Assembly: GCA_002410325.1 (NCBI GenBank)
Contig: DHRK01000033.1
Location: forward strand, 18,308 to 82,307
Length of the DNA stretch: 64,000 nucleotides
Reading direction: 5' to 3'
Source: Syntrophomonas sp. UBA5314
Lineage (GTDB): Bacteria; Bacillota; Syntrophomonadia; Syntrophomonadales; Syntrophomonadaceae
Part shown: positions 34,198 through 43,329 of the stretch, one piece after another
Position numbering within the stretch: position 1 is the first letter of the stretch
Layout: each line of letters starts with the position of its first letter
Translations under genes and position numbers: made by a program
The notes under the pieces: generated by a model
What the model saw: the letters and a program-made list of their open reading frames with translations, nothing else
The model's database searches: none
Told to the model about the DNA's origin: nothing

Positions 34198-35553
34198 TTA
34201 CTGGTTGGGATGAAAGAAGTTGGCCGGGAAGGTGATGCCCATGGCAGCCAGCCTCTCAACGCATTTGGGCGTTATTCCGGTAGCCCGGTGCTGTCCCAGC
34301 ACTCGTTTGTGTTCGTCAACACCGGTTCGTTCAAATATAAATATATCCTGCAGGGTGATGACCTCTCCTTCCATGCCGGTAACCTCGGTCATGTGAGTGA
34401 TCTTGCGGGTGCCGTCCTGCAGCCGGCTCTGATGAACGATGATATTTATCGCCGAGGCGATCTGCTCGCGAATGGCCTTAACCGGAAGTTCCATCCCCGC
34501 CATCAAGACCATGGTTTCCAAACGGGATATCGTATCACGCGGGGAGTTGGAATGGCCGGTGGTCAATGATCCATCGTGGCCGGTATTCATAGCCTGCAGC
34601 ATATCCAAAGCCTCTCCTCCTCGCACCTCACCCACTACCAGGCGGTCGGGCCTCATCCGCAGGGAGTTTCTGACCAGGTCTCGAATGGTGACTTCCCCTT
34701 TTTGATCAATATTGGAGGGTCGGGTCTCCAGGGAAATGACATGCTCTTGTTTCAGGTCAAGTTCAGCCGAGTCTTCGATAGTGATAATGCGTTCATCATC
34801 GGGAATAAATGACGAAATGATGTTAAGGGTACTGGTTTTGCCGGCCCCGGTTCCACCGGATACAATAATGTTCATGCGGCCTTTGACGCAGGCTTCAATG
34901 AACTTGGCCATGTTCGCGGTCAGGGTTCCGGTTTTTATGAGATCATTGATGCCCAAAAGCTGGGAAGAAAACTTGCGTATGGTAACCACTCCGCCGTTTA
35001 AGGCCAGAGGGGGAATAATCGCATTGACTCGCGATCCATCCGGAAGGCGGGCGTCTACGTAAGGCATGCTCTCATCCACCCGGCGACCCAGGGGGGCCAG
35101 GATCCTTTCGATAACTGTGTAAAGATGCTCATTATCGCGGAAACAAACCCTGGTGAGCTGCAGTTTGCCCTTTTTCTCTACATAAATTTGCTTGGGGCCA
35201 TTGACCATTACCTCGGAAATCTCTTTATCGTTTAACAGCGGAGTGATCGGGCCATACCCGAATGCCTCATCGAGTACTTCTTTAACAATTTCTTCCCGGT
35301 CGGCTCTGGTGTAATGGGTGGCCTGTCTGTCCAAATAAGCGTCCGCCAGCCGCCGTATATCTTCTTCTATTTCTTTATAGGTTTGCTCATCTTTGATATC
35401 ATGATCTTCAAAACCCAGATCTTTTATAGCTTCGCGATGTATCCCATAGACTACGTCCTGAAACCGCGTTCCGCTGATTTCTTTAGCAGGGCTGGCCGGA
35501 CTGGCAGCTTGCTCTACCATTGGATTCTGCTGTAAACGGCTTAGAAGGGACAT
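34198..35553 (-). CDS. tadA: Tad pilus assembly ATPase TadA/CpaF
   Basis: Powers Flp pilin assembly. Secretion-ATPase motifs: Walker A VSGGTGAGKTSTLN, the Asp box IITIEDSAELDLKQ, Walker B DRLVVGEVRGGEALDMLQAM, and the His box TGHDGSLTTGHSNSPRDT. The N-terminal region (about 40-130) matches the CpaF all-helical cap. 451 residues is normal. Confidence 0.95.
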   Translation of the reverse strand: MSLLSRLQQNPMVEQAASPASPAKEISGTRFQDVVYGIHREAIKDLGFEDHDIKDEQTYKEIEEDIRRLADAYLDRQATHYTRADREEIVKEVLDEAFGYGPITPLLNDKEISEVMVNGPKQIYVEKKGKLQLTRVCFRDNEHLYTVIERILAPLGRRVDESMPYVDARLPDGSRVNAIIPPLALNGGVVTIRKFSSQLLGINDLIKTGTLTANMAKFIEACVKGRMNIIVSGGTGAGKTSTLNIISSFIPDDERIITIEDSAELDLKQEHVISLETRPSNIDQKGEVTIRDLVRNSLRMRPDRLVVGEVRGGEALDMLQAMNTGHDGSLTTGHSNSPRDTISRLETMVLMAGMELPVKAIREQIASAINIIVHQSRLQDGTRKITHMTEVTGMEGEVITLQDIFIFERTGVDEHKRVLGQHRATGITPKCVERLAAMGITFPANFFHPNQ

Positions 35554-35579
35554 CTTCTCACCTCCTGATTAAACGGCGC

Positions 35580-36743
35580 CTATACCTGTTCCTTTTCCAA
35601 CATACGGAAAAGGTTTATTATCTCCTTGGAAATTGGCGCCCGGGGATTGATTTTGATAAACGGCACTCCCTGATTCACCGATGCCATAACCAGTTTGCCG
35701 TCACTGGGCAGCTGCAGTCGTATAGGCAGATCCAGGGCCTTTTCCACATCCCGGGCTTCAATACCGGCTACACTTTTAGAACGATTTAAGATCAGGCGCG
35801 CCTTGGGCAGCAGGCTTAATGAACGAAGGATATCCATAGCCTTCTTTATATCTTTAATTGAAGGGAGGTCCAACCCCACTACCAGAAGGATAATATCAGA
35901 GTTCTCAAGTATGGTTAAAGTGCTTTCATCAATGTAGGATGAGGTGTCGATAAAGGTGTAATCGCAGTATTCTCTAAATAAAGTCATGATGCGAGCCACC
36001 CCGGCAGCGCTTATCAGTTCCGACAACTCCGGTTTGTTGGGAGGAGCCAGGACATGAACCCCATAGCGTTCATAAAGAAATTGTTCCAGGATTTCCTTTC
36101 CTGATTGGTCCCCTTCCTGGAGCAGTTCCAGGATAGTCCTGCGCGGTTCAATATTCATCATCACGCAGACGTCTCCAAACTGAAAATCGAGGTCCATAAG
36201 CCCCACCCGGCCGTGGGTGGCCTGGGCGGCAGCCACCGCCAGATTGGTGCAAACCAGGCTCTTGCCTACCCCGCCCTTGGTTCCAAACATGCTTATTATT
36301 TTTTGTTTTCCGATAACCGGCTGAACATTGCCATTGGGAGCGGTAAAAGCCGAGCGTTTGAGGCTTTGCCCATGCGCCTCGGCTACTTGATGGATAGCTG
36401 AATGAAGTTCGGTGGTGGGAATTGGTTTTACCAGGTACTCCTTGGCTCCGGCGCTCATAGCCCGCCGGAAGTTTTGAGTCTCATCATTGACTGACATGAG
36501 TATTACCGCAACCTGGGGATAGTTGCGGTTAATTACCCGGGTCGCTTCAATACCGTTCAGTTCAGGCATGTTTACATCCATAAGAACGATATGCGGCTCC
36601 ATGCTGGGGATTTGGGCAATTACTTCTTTGCCGTCCCTGGCTTCTGAGACAATATCGATAGCATCATCCAATTCCAGCAGTCTTTTCAGACTGGAACGAG
36701 TATTATCGTTATCGTCGGCCAGGATTATCTTAATCTGTTTCAT
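35580..36743 (-). CDS. tadZ: Receiver-TadZ/CpaE fusion (REC plus ParA-like ATPase)
   Basis: Residues 3-120 form a complete response-regulator receiver: LADDNDNTRS, the phospho-Asp in VLMDVNMPELNG (about 55), and the Lys in EYLVKPIP. Residues 145-380 are a MinD/ParA-type ATPase with the deviant Walker A SMFGTKGGVGKS and LMDLDFQFGDV. TadZ-type proteins place the pilus machine in the cell. Many have a degenerate receiver; this one keeps all the key residues, so it may be phosphorylated. No cognate kinase is adjacent. Confidence 0.92.
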   Translation of the reverse strand: MKQIKIILADDNDNTRSSLKRLLELDDAIDIVSEARDGKEVIAQIPSMEPHIVLMDVNMPELNGIEATRVINRNYPQVAVILMSVNDETQNFRRAMSAGAKEYLVKPIPTTELHSAIHQVAEAHGQSLKRSAFTAPNGNVQPVIGKQKIISMFGTKGGVGKSLVCTNLAVAAAQATHGRVGLMDLDFQFGDVCVMMNIEPRRTILELLQEGDQSGKEILEQFLYERYGVHVLAPPNKPELSELISAAGVARIMTLFREYCDYTFIDTSSYIDESTLTILENSDIILLVVGLDLPSIKDIKKAMDILRSLSLLPKARLILNRSKSVAGIEARDVEKALDLPIRLQLPSDGKLVMASVNQGVPFIKINPRAPISKEIINLFRMLEKEQV

Positions 36744-36756
36744 ATCCGGCCTCTCC

Positions 36757-37473
36757 CTATCTCACAAATTCCTTGGGTCCGATAGCCGGCGAAGTCGTAG
36801 TGTCTTTGTCGACCGGCGACCTCAACAACAGGCGGATGGCGCCTTTTTCCGTGGCCAGAGCCAGACGCTGGGCTTCCTCAACCGATACCGCCAGGGTCAC
36901 TGTAGTAGTATCCTGGGCTTTCTTTTCAGCATCGGAAGAAGCGTTCTGTCCTATAGACAAAACTGAAACGTTTTGTACGACCAGAAGGCTGTAGGTAATC
37001 GCATCCGCCTCACCGGCTGTCTTAACGTCAACCACTGCTACAACATCAACCATATCGCCGCGCTGCACATTGCCGGAAACGCCGCTGACGCTGTCGACCG
37101 CTACTGACATGGCCCTTTTGTTCTGGGGCACCGCATAAGCAAGCCGTTTTTCTTCATCACTGGAGCCAAGAATTTTTTGGGATAAAATCTGCTCACCGGC
37201 GACGATATTGCTGGTGGTGACCTTTCCAAGCACAGCCGTCCTATCTCGTACCGCATCGGGGTGCACATACTGGGCCGGGATCTCTTCAACCACCAGGGAA
37301 TTGGTATTTATCACCGTATCCTTGGCAATGTTCTCCTTGGCCTTTACCACCGTTACCAGATCCTTGGGGGTGTAAGCAGTCTTCATGTCATGTAGATAGC
37401 GATAAAACAAGGCCGCTACCAGCAGCCCAAACACCAGAGCAATCAACCAGTATTTTCGCGTCCCTCGCAGCAT
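36757..37473 (-). CDS. cpaB: Flp pilus assembly protein CpaB/RcpC (SAF domain)
   Basis: 238 residues: an N-terminal membrane anchor (about 8-27), a SAF domain (about 38-105, VVKAKENIAKDTVINTNSLV, VLGKVTTSNIVAGEQIL) and the RcpC C-terminal region. In Gram-negatives it works with the secretin; no secretin occurs here, so its role in a monoderm wall must differ. It starts the second half of the operon, 187 bases after the tadG-like pair. Confidence 0.88.
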   Translation of the reverse strand: MLRGTRKYWLIALVFGLLVAALFYRYLHDMKTAYTPKDLVTVVKAKENIAKDTVINTNSLVVEEIPAQYVHPDAVRDRTAVLGKVTTSNIVAGEQILSQKILGSSDEEKRLAYAVPQNKRAMSVAVDSVSGVSGNVQRGDMVDVVAVVDVKTAGEADAITYSLLVVQNVSVLSIGQNASSDAEKKAQDTTTVTLAVSVEEAQRLALATEKGAIRLLLRSPVDKDTTTSPAIGPKEFVR

Positions 37474-37659
37474 GTTAAATCCTCCCTGTACCCGTTTTCA
37501 CCGGCCGGATGTAAAGAACCACTTGGCCACCCGGCATCTCTTCTCAAATACCCTATCGTAAAAGATGCTGCTTATCTTCATTTTCCTTTTTATTGTCCTG
37601 GTCAAATGCAGAGACTATTCTTTCGCGAATGTATTTTTGCTCTTTTTTTAAAGCCCTGT

Positions 37660-38637
37660 TCACTCGACCAGTTCGGCAACATATACTCCCCGATCATTGG
37701 CGTTGCCAGAGTTCACTCCCGGGGCAACATACTTGATAAAAGTACCGTTGACTTCTCCCTGACCACCGTTATTCGGTGCATCAGCAACCAGGAAAGCGGC
37801 AAAACCGGTTACCGTAAATTTCCCATTGGAGCCCGGATCCGGCGAATTATAGCCCAGCGGCACTATCAAAATCCGGGAACATCCTTCATGATAACCGCTG
37901 ATGGTGCAGGGAGGGCTGTGCCGGCAGCCGTTGACCCGGTCTTGAATCCCCTGCCGGGTGGGCCCTACCATATTTCCGGTTTCCACCGGTATTACGTCTC
38001 CAACTTTTATCAATCCATTATATCCATGGCTGATGTTATATTTATAAGTACTGGCTCCGTTTCCGCCCAGTTCAATGGGGGCATACTGACCCGGGGGCAG
38101 AGGTTTATCGAAGCTTGCTCCATACTTCAACACCTGGACATCACCAAAGCTATAATTATTGTCCGCCACCCCAAAGGGCACCACTCCATAAGCGCCTGAC
38201 ATGGGAGAAATGCGGGCCGTGGCAGAGACATTTAATTGCTTTTTATCGAATCCCAAAACCCGGGCAAAAAACAGGTCCATAGTCCGGCTGGCCTGGCCGG
38301 TTATGGACCGCTTGTCGGCTGATACTTGAAAAACCGTTTCGCCGGTTTGCAGGTCATTCAGCAGAGTATATTGGGAAGCTACATTAACTGCTTTGGACGG
38401 GTCAGCCGGCAGTTCCCGCACGCCTGCCAAAACCGAGGCGTCGGCAGCGTTGGACAGTTTAATGCGGGTTGCGAACAGCATACCGACGTCAATGGCCAAG
38501 GCGGCCATACCCATCAAGGCCACTATGGCCAGGCATACCAGAACGGCAGCAGCGCCTTTTTGATCCAAATACGCTTTCACTATACTTTTTAAATGCCCTT
38601 CCATGGCTTTCAATCCTTTAAGATTTTTTCCGCGCAA
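37660..38637 (-). CDS. TadG-like pilus protein, copy 2
   Basis: 325 residues. The N-terminal TadG-type segment (DQKGAAAVLVCLAIVALMGM, AALAIDVGMLFATRIKLSN) is a pilin-like helix that serves as a membrane anchor. After it, A-D-A-SVLAGVRELPADPSKA and the domain around LDRxx-free FFARVLGFDKKQLNVSATAR follow the family pattern. The second half shares many blocks with the neighbouring copy: GGNGA-TYKYNISHGYNG, VIPVETGNMVGPT, a three-Cys segment GCRHSPPCTISGYHEGCSR, and FTVTGFAAFLV. Extracellular minor pilin or tip adhesin is the likely role. Confidence 0.85.
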   Translation of the reverse strand: MRGKNLKGLKAMEGHLKSIVKAYLDQKGAAAVLVCLAIVALMGMAALAIDVGMLFATRIKLSNAADASVLAGVRELPADPSKAVNVASQYTLLNDLQTGETVFQVSADKRSITGQASRTMDLFFARVLGFDKKQLNVSATARISPMSGAYGVVPFGVADNNYSFGDVQVLKYGASFDKPLPPGQYAPIELGGNGASTYKYNISHGYNGLIKVGDVIPVETGNMVGPTRQGIQDRVNGCRHSPPCTISGYHEGCSRILIVPLGYNSPDPGSNGKFTVTGFAAFLVADAPNNGGQGEVNGTFIKYVAPGVNSGNANDRGVYVAELVE

Positions 38638-38641
38638 TAAG

Positions 38642-39574
38642 CTATTGCGTCAACCGGGCTGAATACAGCCCGAAATCTTCAACATCTAAGCCGTCTTCGG
38701 CGTCGTTTGACGGTATTACATAACGGATAAAGGCTCCCCTGACCGTATTATTATTTCCCGACCCGGTATATTCGGTAATAATAAATGCCGCAAATCCAGT
38801 TACCGTAAATCTGCCGTTGGCTCCGGACCGCCCGTTATTATAGCCTATCGGAGCTATGACTATTCGCGGGCAGCCTTCCTTGTAGCTGCTGATAGAACAG
38901 CCCGGGCTGTGGTTGCAGCCGTCTATCCGATGCGCTATTCCCTGGCTGGTCGGTCCCGACATATTGCCCGGTTCCACCTGTAAAACATCGCCCACCGCAA
39001 TCGGTGCCTGGTAGCCGTATTTGATGTTGCTCCGGTAATTATCGGCTCCGTTTCCGCCCAGGCGCAAAGCCCCAAACCACCCTGATATACTTTCACTGCA
39101 GGAGCCCTGTTTCAAAGTCACTATTTGCCCCAAACTATAGTTCTGGTCCTCTATGCCAAAGGGCACAATACCTGTATATGATGTAACCGGTGAAACACGG
39201 GCTTTGGAAGTGGCCGTCAAATCCTGGGTGTTGAATCCAAACACCCGGGCAAAAAACAACTCTACCGTATTTTGGGCAGTTCCGGTTATGGTTTTTTTGT
39301 CGCACGAGACGGAAAAGCTGACTTCATTGGACCCCACTCCGTTCCGGGTCGCATAGTATTCAGCCTGGCTTACCGCCTGGGCAGGGCTTAAAGGGAGCTC
39401 CTGCGCTCCCGCTAAAACCGCGGCGTCAACGGCCTTGACCAGGCAAGCCTTGTTATAAAACATGATTCCGACGTCTACTGCCAGGGCGGCCATACCAATT
39501 AGAACGGCAGTTGCAAAAGCCACCAATACGGTGACATTGCCTCTTTCTTCACTAAATATTTTTCTCCACTGCAT
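38642..39574 (-). CDS. TadG-like pilus protein, copy 1
   Basis: 310 residues, a tandem paralogue of the next gene with only 4 bases between them. ERGNVTVLVAFATAVLIGMA then ALAVDVGIMFYNKACLVK is the membrane anchor; LAGAQELPLSPAQAV and FFARVFGFNTQDLTATSKAR match copy 2. The three-Cys block GCNHSPGCSISSYKEGCPR is kept. The C-termini differ (this one ends EDGLDVEDFGLYSARLTQ), which suggests different partners or tips. Confidence 0.85.
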   Translation of the reverse strand: MQWRKIFSEERGNVTVLVAFATAVLIGMAALAVDVGIMFYNKACLVKAVDAAVLAGAQELPLSPAQAVSQAEYYATRNGVGSNEVSFSVSCDKKTITGTAQNTVELFFARVFGFNTQDLTATSKARVSPVTSYTGIVPFGIEDQNYSLGQIVTLKQGSCSESISGWFGALRLGGNGADNYRSNIKYGYQAPIAVGDVLQVEPGNMSGPTSQGIAHRIDGCNHSPGCSISSYKEGCPRIVIAPIGYNNGRSGANGRFTVTGFAAFIITEYTGSGNNNTVRGAFIRYVIPSNDAEDGLDVEDFGLYSARLTQ

Positions 39575-39589
39575 AGCGCTGCCTCCACA

Positions 39590-40009
39590 TCATTCAAGAC
39601 GCATGGTGCATTCAGAGCTGATGGGCAAAGGGTTGGGGAGAAACTCGGGTATTAGCGGGGTTATCAAATCCACCGTGTAATTGACGGTCACCTTGAGGGA
39701 TTCTCCCTTTACTCTATCCGAGTAGGCAGGGTTGAACTGCACCTGGAGCTTATCTATGTCCAGGGTGGCATGTTCGTTAAGCAGGATAGTTGTAATCTGG
39801 CTGTCGGTTTTGCCGACCGCGGCAAAGCGGGCGCCTTCCCGGGCCAGATTATTTATTATCATATACGAGCTGACAATACGGCCGAATTCAATAATGCCCA
39901 TTAAGAGCAGGAGCAGCACTGGCAGGACCATCGCAAACTCCACTATTGACTGGCCGTCTTCTCTTCTTATCAATCTTTGCATCATGCAACATTGGCGCGT
40001 CTTGCGCAT
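39590..40009 (-). CDS. tadE: TadE-like minor pilin
   Basis: 139 residues. RREDGQSIVEFAMVLPVLLL is the TadE pilin motif with the Glu five residues after the cleavage position, followed by a hydrophobic helix and FGRIVSSYMIINNLAREGAR. The remaining 85 residues form the globular part. It starts one base after the prepilin peptidase stop. Confidence 0.88.
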   Translation of the reverse strand: MRKTRQCCMMQRLIRREDGQSIVEFAMVLPVLLLLLMGIIEFGRIVSSYMIINNLAREGARFAAVGKTDSQITTILLNEHATLDIDKLQVQFNPAYSDRVKGESLKVTVNYTVDLITPLIPEFLPNPLPISSECTMRLE

Positions 40010-40513
40010 CTAGCACCACCCTTTCAGGAACGTGCATACAGCTCCCAGGGCAATGGCCAAGGCGTAAGGGTAGACAACCCGTTCGGCAGACTGATTCACT
40101 GCCAACCTGGCAGTGAAAGGAAAGGCGTATTTCACGCTGGCGGGAAACAGGTTGAACAAAACCTGCCCCAGCCGTCCGTTGCGGTAGGCAACGAGCAAAG
40201 CCATAAGGCCTCCCCAAAGAGCCATCCACAAGAAAGTGCTGAAAACGAAATACACCCCCTGAAAGGCTCCTACAACTCCAAGAAGTTTTACATCTCCGGC
40301 GCCAATGCCCCTCAAGGCAAAGGGAACCAGCAAAAGCCCTATTCCGGCTACGAAGCCTTCAAGGGAAAATAACGCTCCTGTTGCTCCACCAGTCAACAGA
40401 TGAATAAACAAAGCGGTAAGTAGTCCTGCCCCGATTAACCAGTTGGGAATTCGCCTGTATTTAAAATCGTAAAGACTGGCTACAACGAGCAGCCCAACTA
40501 ATATATAATTCAT
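40010..40513 (-). CDS. tadV: Prepilin peptidase (A24 family, TadV/CpaA type)
   Basis: An intramembrane aspartyl protease for pilin leader peptides. The two catalytic Asp lie in SLYDFKYRRIPN (about 17) and GIGAGDVKLLG (about 85). It lacks the N-terminal methylase domain of PilD, as TadV proteins do. The ATG at 40513 follows GGGGAGTGG; the frame to 40537 adds eight unneeded residues. About 167 residues with several membrane helices. Confidence 0.92.
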   Translation of the reverse strand: MNYILVGLLVVASLYDFKYRRIPNWLIGAGLLTALFIHLLTGGATGALFSLEGFVAGIGLLLVPFALRGIGAGDVKLLGVVGAFQGVYFVFSTFLWMALWGGLMALLVAYRNGRLGQVLFNLFPASVKYAFPFTARLAVNQSAERVVYPYALAIALGAVCTFLKGWC

Positions 40514-40558
40514 GCCATCCACTCCCCGCCATATCATTATGGTACCTTTAAGGACAAA

Positions 40559-40586
40559 TGAGCCCCGCTTGCAAAAGCAGGGCTCT
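40559..40586 (-). terminator. Hairpin between flp and tadV (likely attenuator)
   Basis: GAGCCCCGCTT and AAGCAGGGCTC form an 11-bp stem with one mismatch. There is no good T-run on the minus strand, so it probably dampens read-through or protects the pilin mRNA rather than stopping it fully. Confidence 0.5.
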
Positions 40587-40605
40587 CCAATGTCTTAACC
40601 CGTTT

Positions 40606-40773
40606 TTAGAGGGTCAGCTCCTCGGTTACTTTAGTGAAGTTGGCTTCAATGCCATCGCCCATAAATCCCAGAGCAGTAACTACGGCAACAGCGATCAGCG
40701 CCAAAATCAGGCCGTATTCAGCCATACCCTGTCCTTCCTCTTCCTTGACCAGCCGTTTAAAGATATTCAACAT
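40606..40773 (-). CDS. flp: Flp/Fap-type major pilin
   Basis: 55 residues from the ATG at 40773, which has GGGAGGG before it. The leader MLNIFKRLVKEEEGQG ends in the Gly cleavage site; the mature pilin begins MAEYGLILALIAVAVVTALG, with the Glu and Tyr of all Flp pilins, then a short tail. It is the first gene of the tad operon and is separated from it by a hairpin, as expected for a highly expressed subunit. Confidence 0.93.
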   Translation of the reverse strand: MLNIFKRLVKEEEGQGMAEYGLILALIAVAVVTALGFMGDGIEANFTKVTEELTL

Positions 40774-40958
40774 CTGGATCCCTCCCGAAATATTTTGTAA
40801 TATTGGACAATTTCCTTTGTAGTTATATGATAAATGGTCCCCATTATTTCGGCCATCAACTAAATGACTCATTTTGTCTCAGCTAAAATTCCCGTTTTTT
40901 CTCAGGACTTTATTCTTATATTGTATTACTTTGTAGGACCACTTGCAATCGCAACTTT

Positions 40959-41840
40959 TTAGAAATCGCTTCCGGTAGCCTTAAATCCCCGTCCATAAAC
41001 CTCAATACTTTCGTTGATGATAATAAAAGCGCGGGGATCGATTTGGAACACTACTTCCCGCAGCCGGGGCAGCTGGGTTTGCGGCATGGTAGCTACAATA
41101 ACCGGGCGCACTTCGCCGGTATAGGCTCCCCGCCCCTCCAGAAGCGTGCAGCCCCGGTGCAGATTGTCTAAAATGACCCGGGATATCTGCTCCGGTTCAG
41201 AGGTGATGATCATGGCGGTGTGAGTGAGCTGCAGTCCCGAAACCACGCTATCCATCACCCGGGAGGAGACAAATATGGCAATGGTGGAATAGAGGGTCAG
41301 GCTGATACTGGTGCTGAACAGGGAGAGGCTTATAACCAGCATGTTGCTTATGAATGAGGTTAAACCCAGGTTAACCCCCCACAATCTCCTGGCTATCACG
41401 GAAATGATGTCTACTCCGCCGGTCGAACCTTTGTAGCGAAAAATAATGCCCGAACCCAGACCGGCCACCGCTCCCCCGAACACCGCGGCCAGGAGCGGGT
41501 CTTGCAGAGGATACTGCAGGTCTTTCAGCAAGGCCAAAAAAAAGGAAAGGGCCGCCGCCCCCAACAGGCTGTACCCCGCAAAGCGGCGGCTGACCAGGCG
41601 GTACCCGGCCGCAAATATGGGAATGTTCAAAAGGGCGTACCACAGGCCCACATCCCAGTGGGTAAGATAACTCAATATAATGGCGATTCCGGTCAGCCCT
41701 CCGGTAAGCATGCGCGACGGCACAAGAATAGCCTGGATGCCGAGCGCCAGGATAAAGGAGCCAATGATTATGGCAATAATGTCGGCGGCTTTAACCCTTT
41801 CCAGAAATCCGGGCCGTAAAACTTGCGCGGCTCTGAGCAT
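40959..41840 (-). CDS. YitT family membrane protein
   Basis: 293 residues: five or six membrane helices in the DUF161 part (about 18-190; IIIGSFILALGIQAILVPSR, GGLTGIAIILSYLT, FRYKGSTGGVDIISVIARRL) and a C-terminal DUF2179 domain (about 220-275; TMPQTQLPRLREVVFQIDP). The transported substrate or function is unknown. GGGTGGGG precedes the ATG. Confidence 0.9.
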   Translation of the reverse strand: MLRAAQVLRPGFLERVKAADIIAIIIGSFILALGIQAILVPSRMLTGGLTGIAIILSYLTHWDVGLWYALLNIPIFAAGYRLVSRRFAGYSLLGAAALSFFLALLKDLQYPLQDPLLAAVFGGAVAGLGSGIIFRYKGSTGGVDIISVIARRLWGVNLGLTSFISNMLVISLSLFSTSISLTLYSTIAIFVSSRVMDSVVSGLQLTHTAMIITSEPEQISRVILDNLHRGCTLLEGRGAYTGEVRPVIVATMPQTQLPRLREVVFQIDPRAFIIINESIEVYGRGFKATGSDF

Positions 41841-41981
41841 TTGTTCCCCACCCTGTTTGAAGGTATTGTTGTTATTCTGCCCGATAAGGGAAACTTATTA
41901 TGTGCTCATCACGGCAAAGGAACAAAGTCTATTGCTCTTTAAAATAACAACGTCTATAGTTTAAAGTTGAGGAGGAAGCCG

Positions 41982-43133
41982 ATGGATGTCAGATTAATAG
42001 CCACCAGCGCTTTTGGCCTGGAGTCAGTGGTGACTCGCGAACTGCGCAGTCTGGGATATGAGAATATGAAGACGGAAAATGGCCGAGTTTTGTTTAGTGC
42101 CGATTTAGACGCCATAAGCCGCTGCAACCTGTGGCTGCGCAGCGCCGACCGGTTGCTGGTGCAGATCGGCCAGTTCCCGGCCCGGAGCTTTGAGGAGCTT
42201 TTTGAAGGCGCCAAAGGCCTGCCCTGGGCGGATTGGCTGCCGGAAAACGCCAATTTCCCGGTACAGGGTAAATCGATCAAGTCCCGCCTGTTCAGCGTCT
42301 CCGACTGTCAGGCCATCGTGAAAAAAGCGGTGGTGGAGAGCTTGAAGAAAAGATACCGGCGCCAGTGGTTTGACGAAAACGGCCCCCGCTACAAAATAGA
42401 GGTATCTCTTTTGAACGACATCGCCACTTTGACCCTTGATACCAGCGGTCCCGGACTGCATAAAAGGGGCTACCGCCAGCTTTCCCATGCAGCGCCCTTG
42501 AAAGAGACCCTGGCCGCCGCTTTGGTACAGCTCAGCCGTTGGAAGCCCGACCGGGCGTTTATCGACCCTTTTTGCGGGTCGGGGACTATCGCTATTGAGG
42601 CGGCTTTGCTGGGCAGAAATATAGCGCCGGGCCTGACGCGTCGCTTCGACGCCCAGGATTGGTCTATTCTATCCGCCTCCTCGTGGTCGCAGTCCGTGCA
42701 GGAAGCGCGTGATTTGGCTCATCCCCGGCAAAAGCTCGGCATATTCGGCTTTGACATCGACCCGGAAGCGGTGCGCATGGCCCGCTACCATTGCGCTCAG
42801 GCCGGATTGGACACCGGGCTGCACTGGGAAGCCAAGCCGGTTAAAGATGTCCAGTCCCGGTTTCGCTTCGGATACGTGGTAAGCAACCCTCCCTACGGGG
42901 AACGGCTGGCCGGGCAAAAAGAGCTCCCTGCCATATACCAGGGCTTAAAGCAACTGTTCATGCATCTTGACACCTGGTCCCATTCAATATTGAGCGCCGA
43001 CCTTAGCCTGGAAAAATCCCTCAAAAAAAGCGCCGATAAAAAGCGCAAGCTGTACAACGGTAGAATATTGTGCAACCTTTACCAGTTCTACGGCCCCAAA
43101 CCCGATTCCCTCACCGGGCCTTTCGGATTATAA
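41982..43133 (+). CDS. rlmL: THUMP-domain 23S rRNA (guanine-N2) methyltransferase
   Basis: 383 residues from the ATG at 41982, which follows GAGGAGG by 6 bases. The N-terminal THUMP domain (about 1-155) is followed by the methylase: SAM-binding FIDPFCGSGTIAIEAALLG (about 188) and the catalytic NPPYGERL (about 302). These match the Firmicutes YpsC/RlmL group that methylates a guanine in 23S rRNA; the RlmK half of the E. coli fusion is missing, as usual here. Confidence 0.88.
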   Translation: MDVRLIATSAFGLESVVTRELRSLGYENMKTENGRVLFSADLDAISRCNLWLRSADRLLVQIGQFPARSFEELFEGAKGLPWADWLPENANFPVQGKSIKSRLFSVSDCQAIVKKAVVESLKKRYRRQWFDENGPRYKIEVSLLNDIATLTLDTSGPGLHKRGYRQLSHAAPLKETLAAALVQLSRWKPDRAFIDPFCGSGTIAIEAALLGRNIAPGLTRRFDAQDWSILSASSWSQSVQEARDLAHPRQKLGIFGFDIDPEAVRMARYHCAQAGLDTGLHWEAKPVKDVQSRFRFGYVVSNPPYGERLAGQKELPAIYQGLKQLFMHLDTWSHSILSADLSLEKSLKKSADKKRKLYNGRILCNLYQFYGPKPDSLTGPFGL

Positions 43134-43329
43134 GAACCGACTTATTTCACTCCATCTACCTATCTTCTTTTAGGCAGCCTTCTTAAACTTATATAAATGG
43201 GGTTTTTTAGCAATACTATTTTATGACATGTAAATTTTGCTTTTGCAGGTAAATCCACGGTTGAGGAATATTGCTCTCCGGAGAATGCATAAAATAACTT
43301 GCCGGCCTTGACAGGAGGTTATCAAAAAA

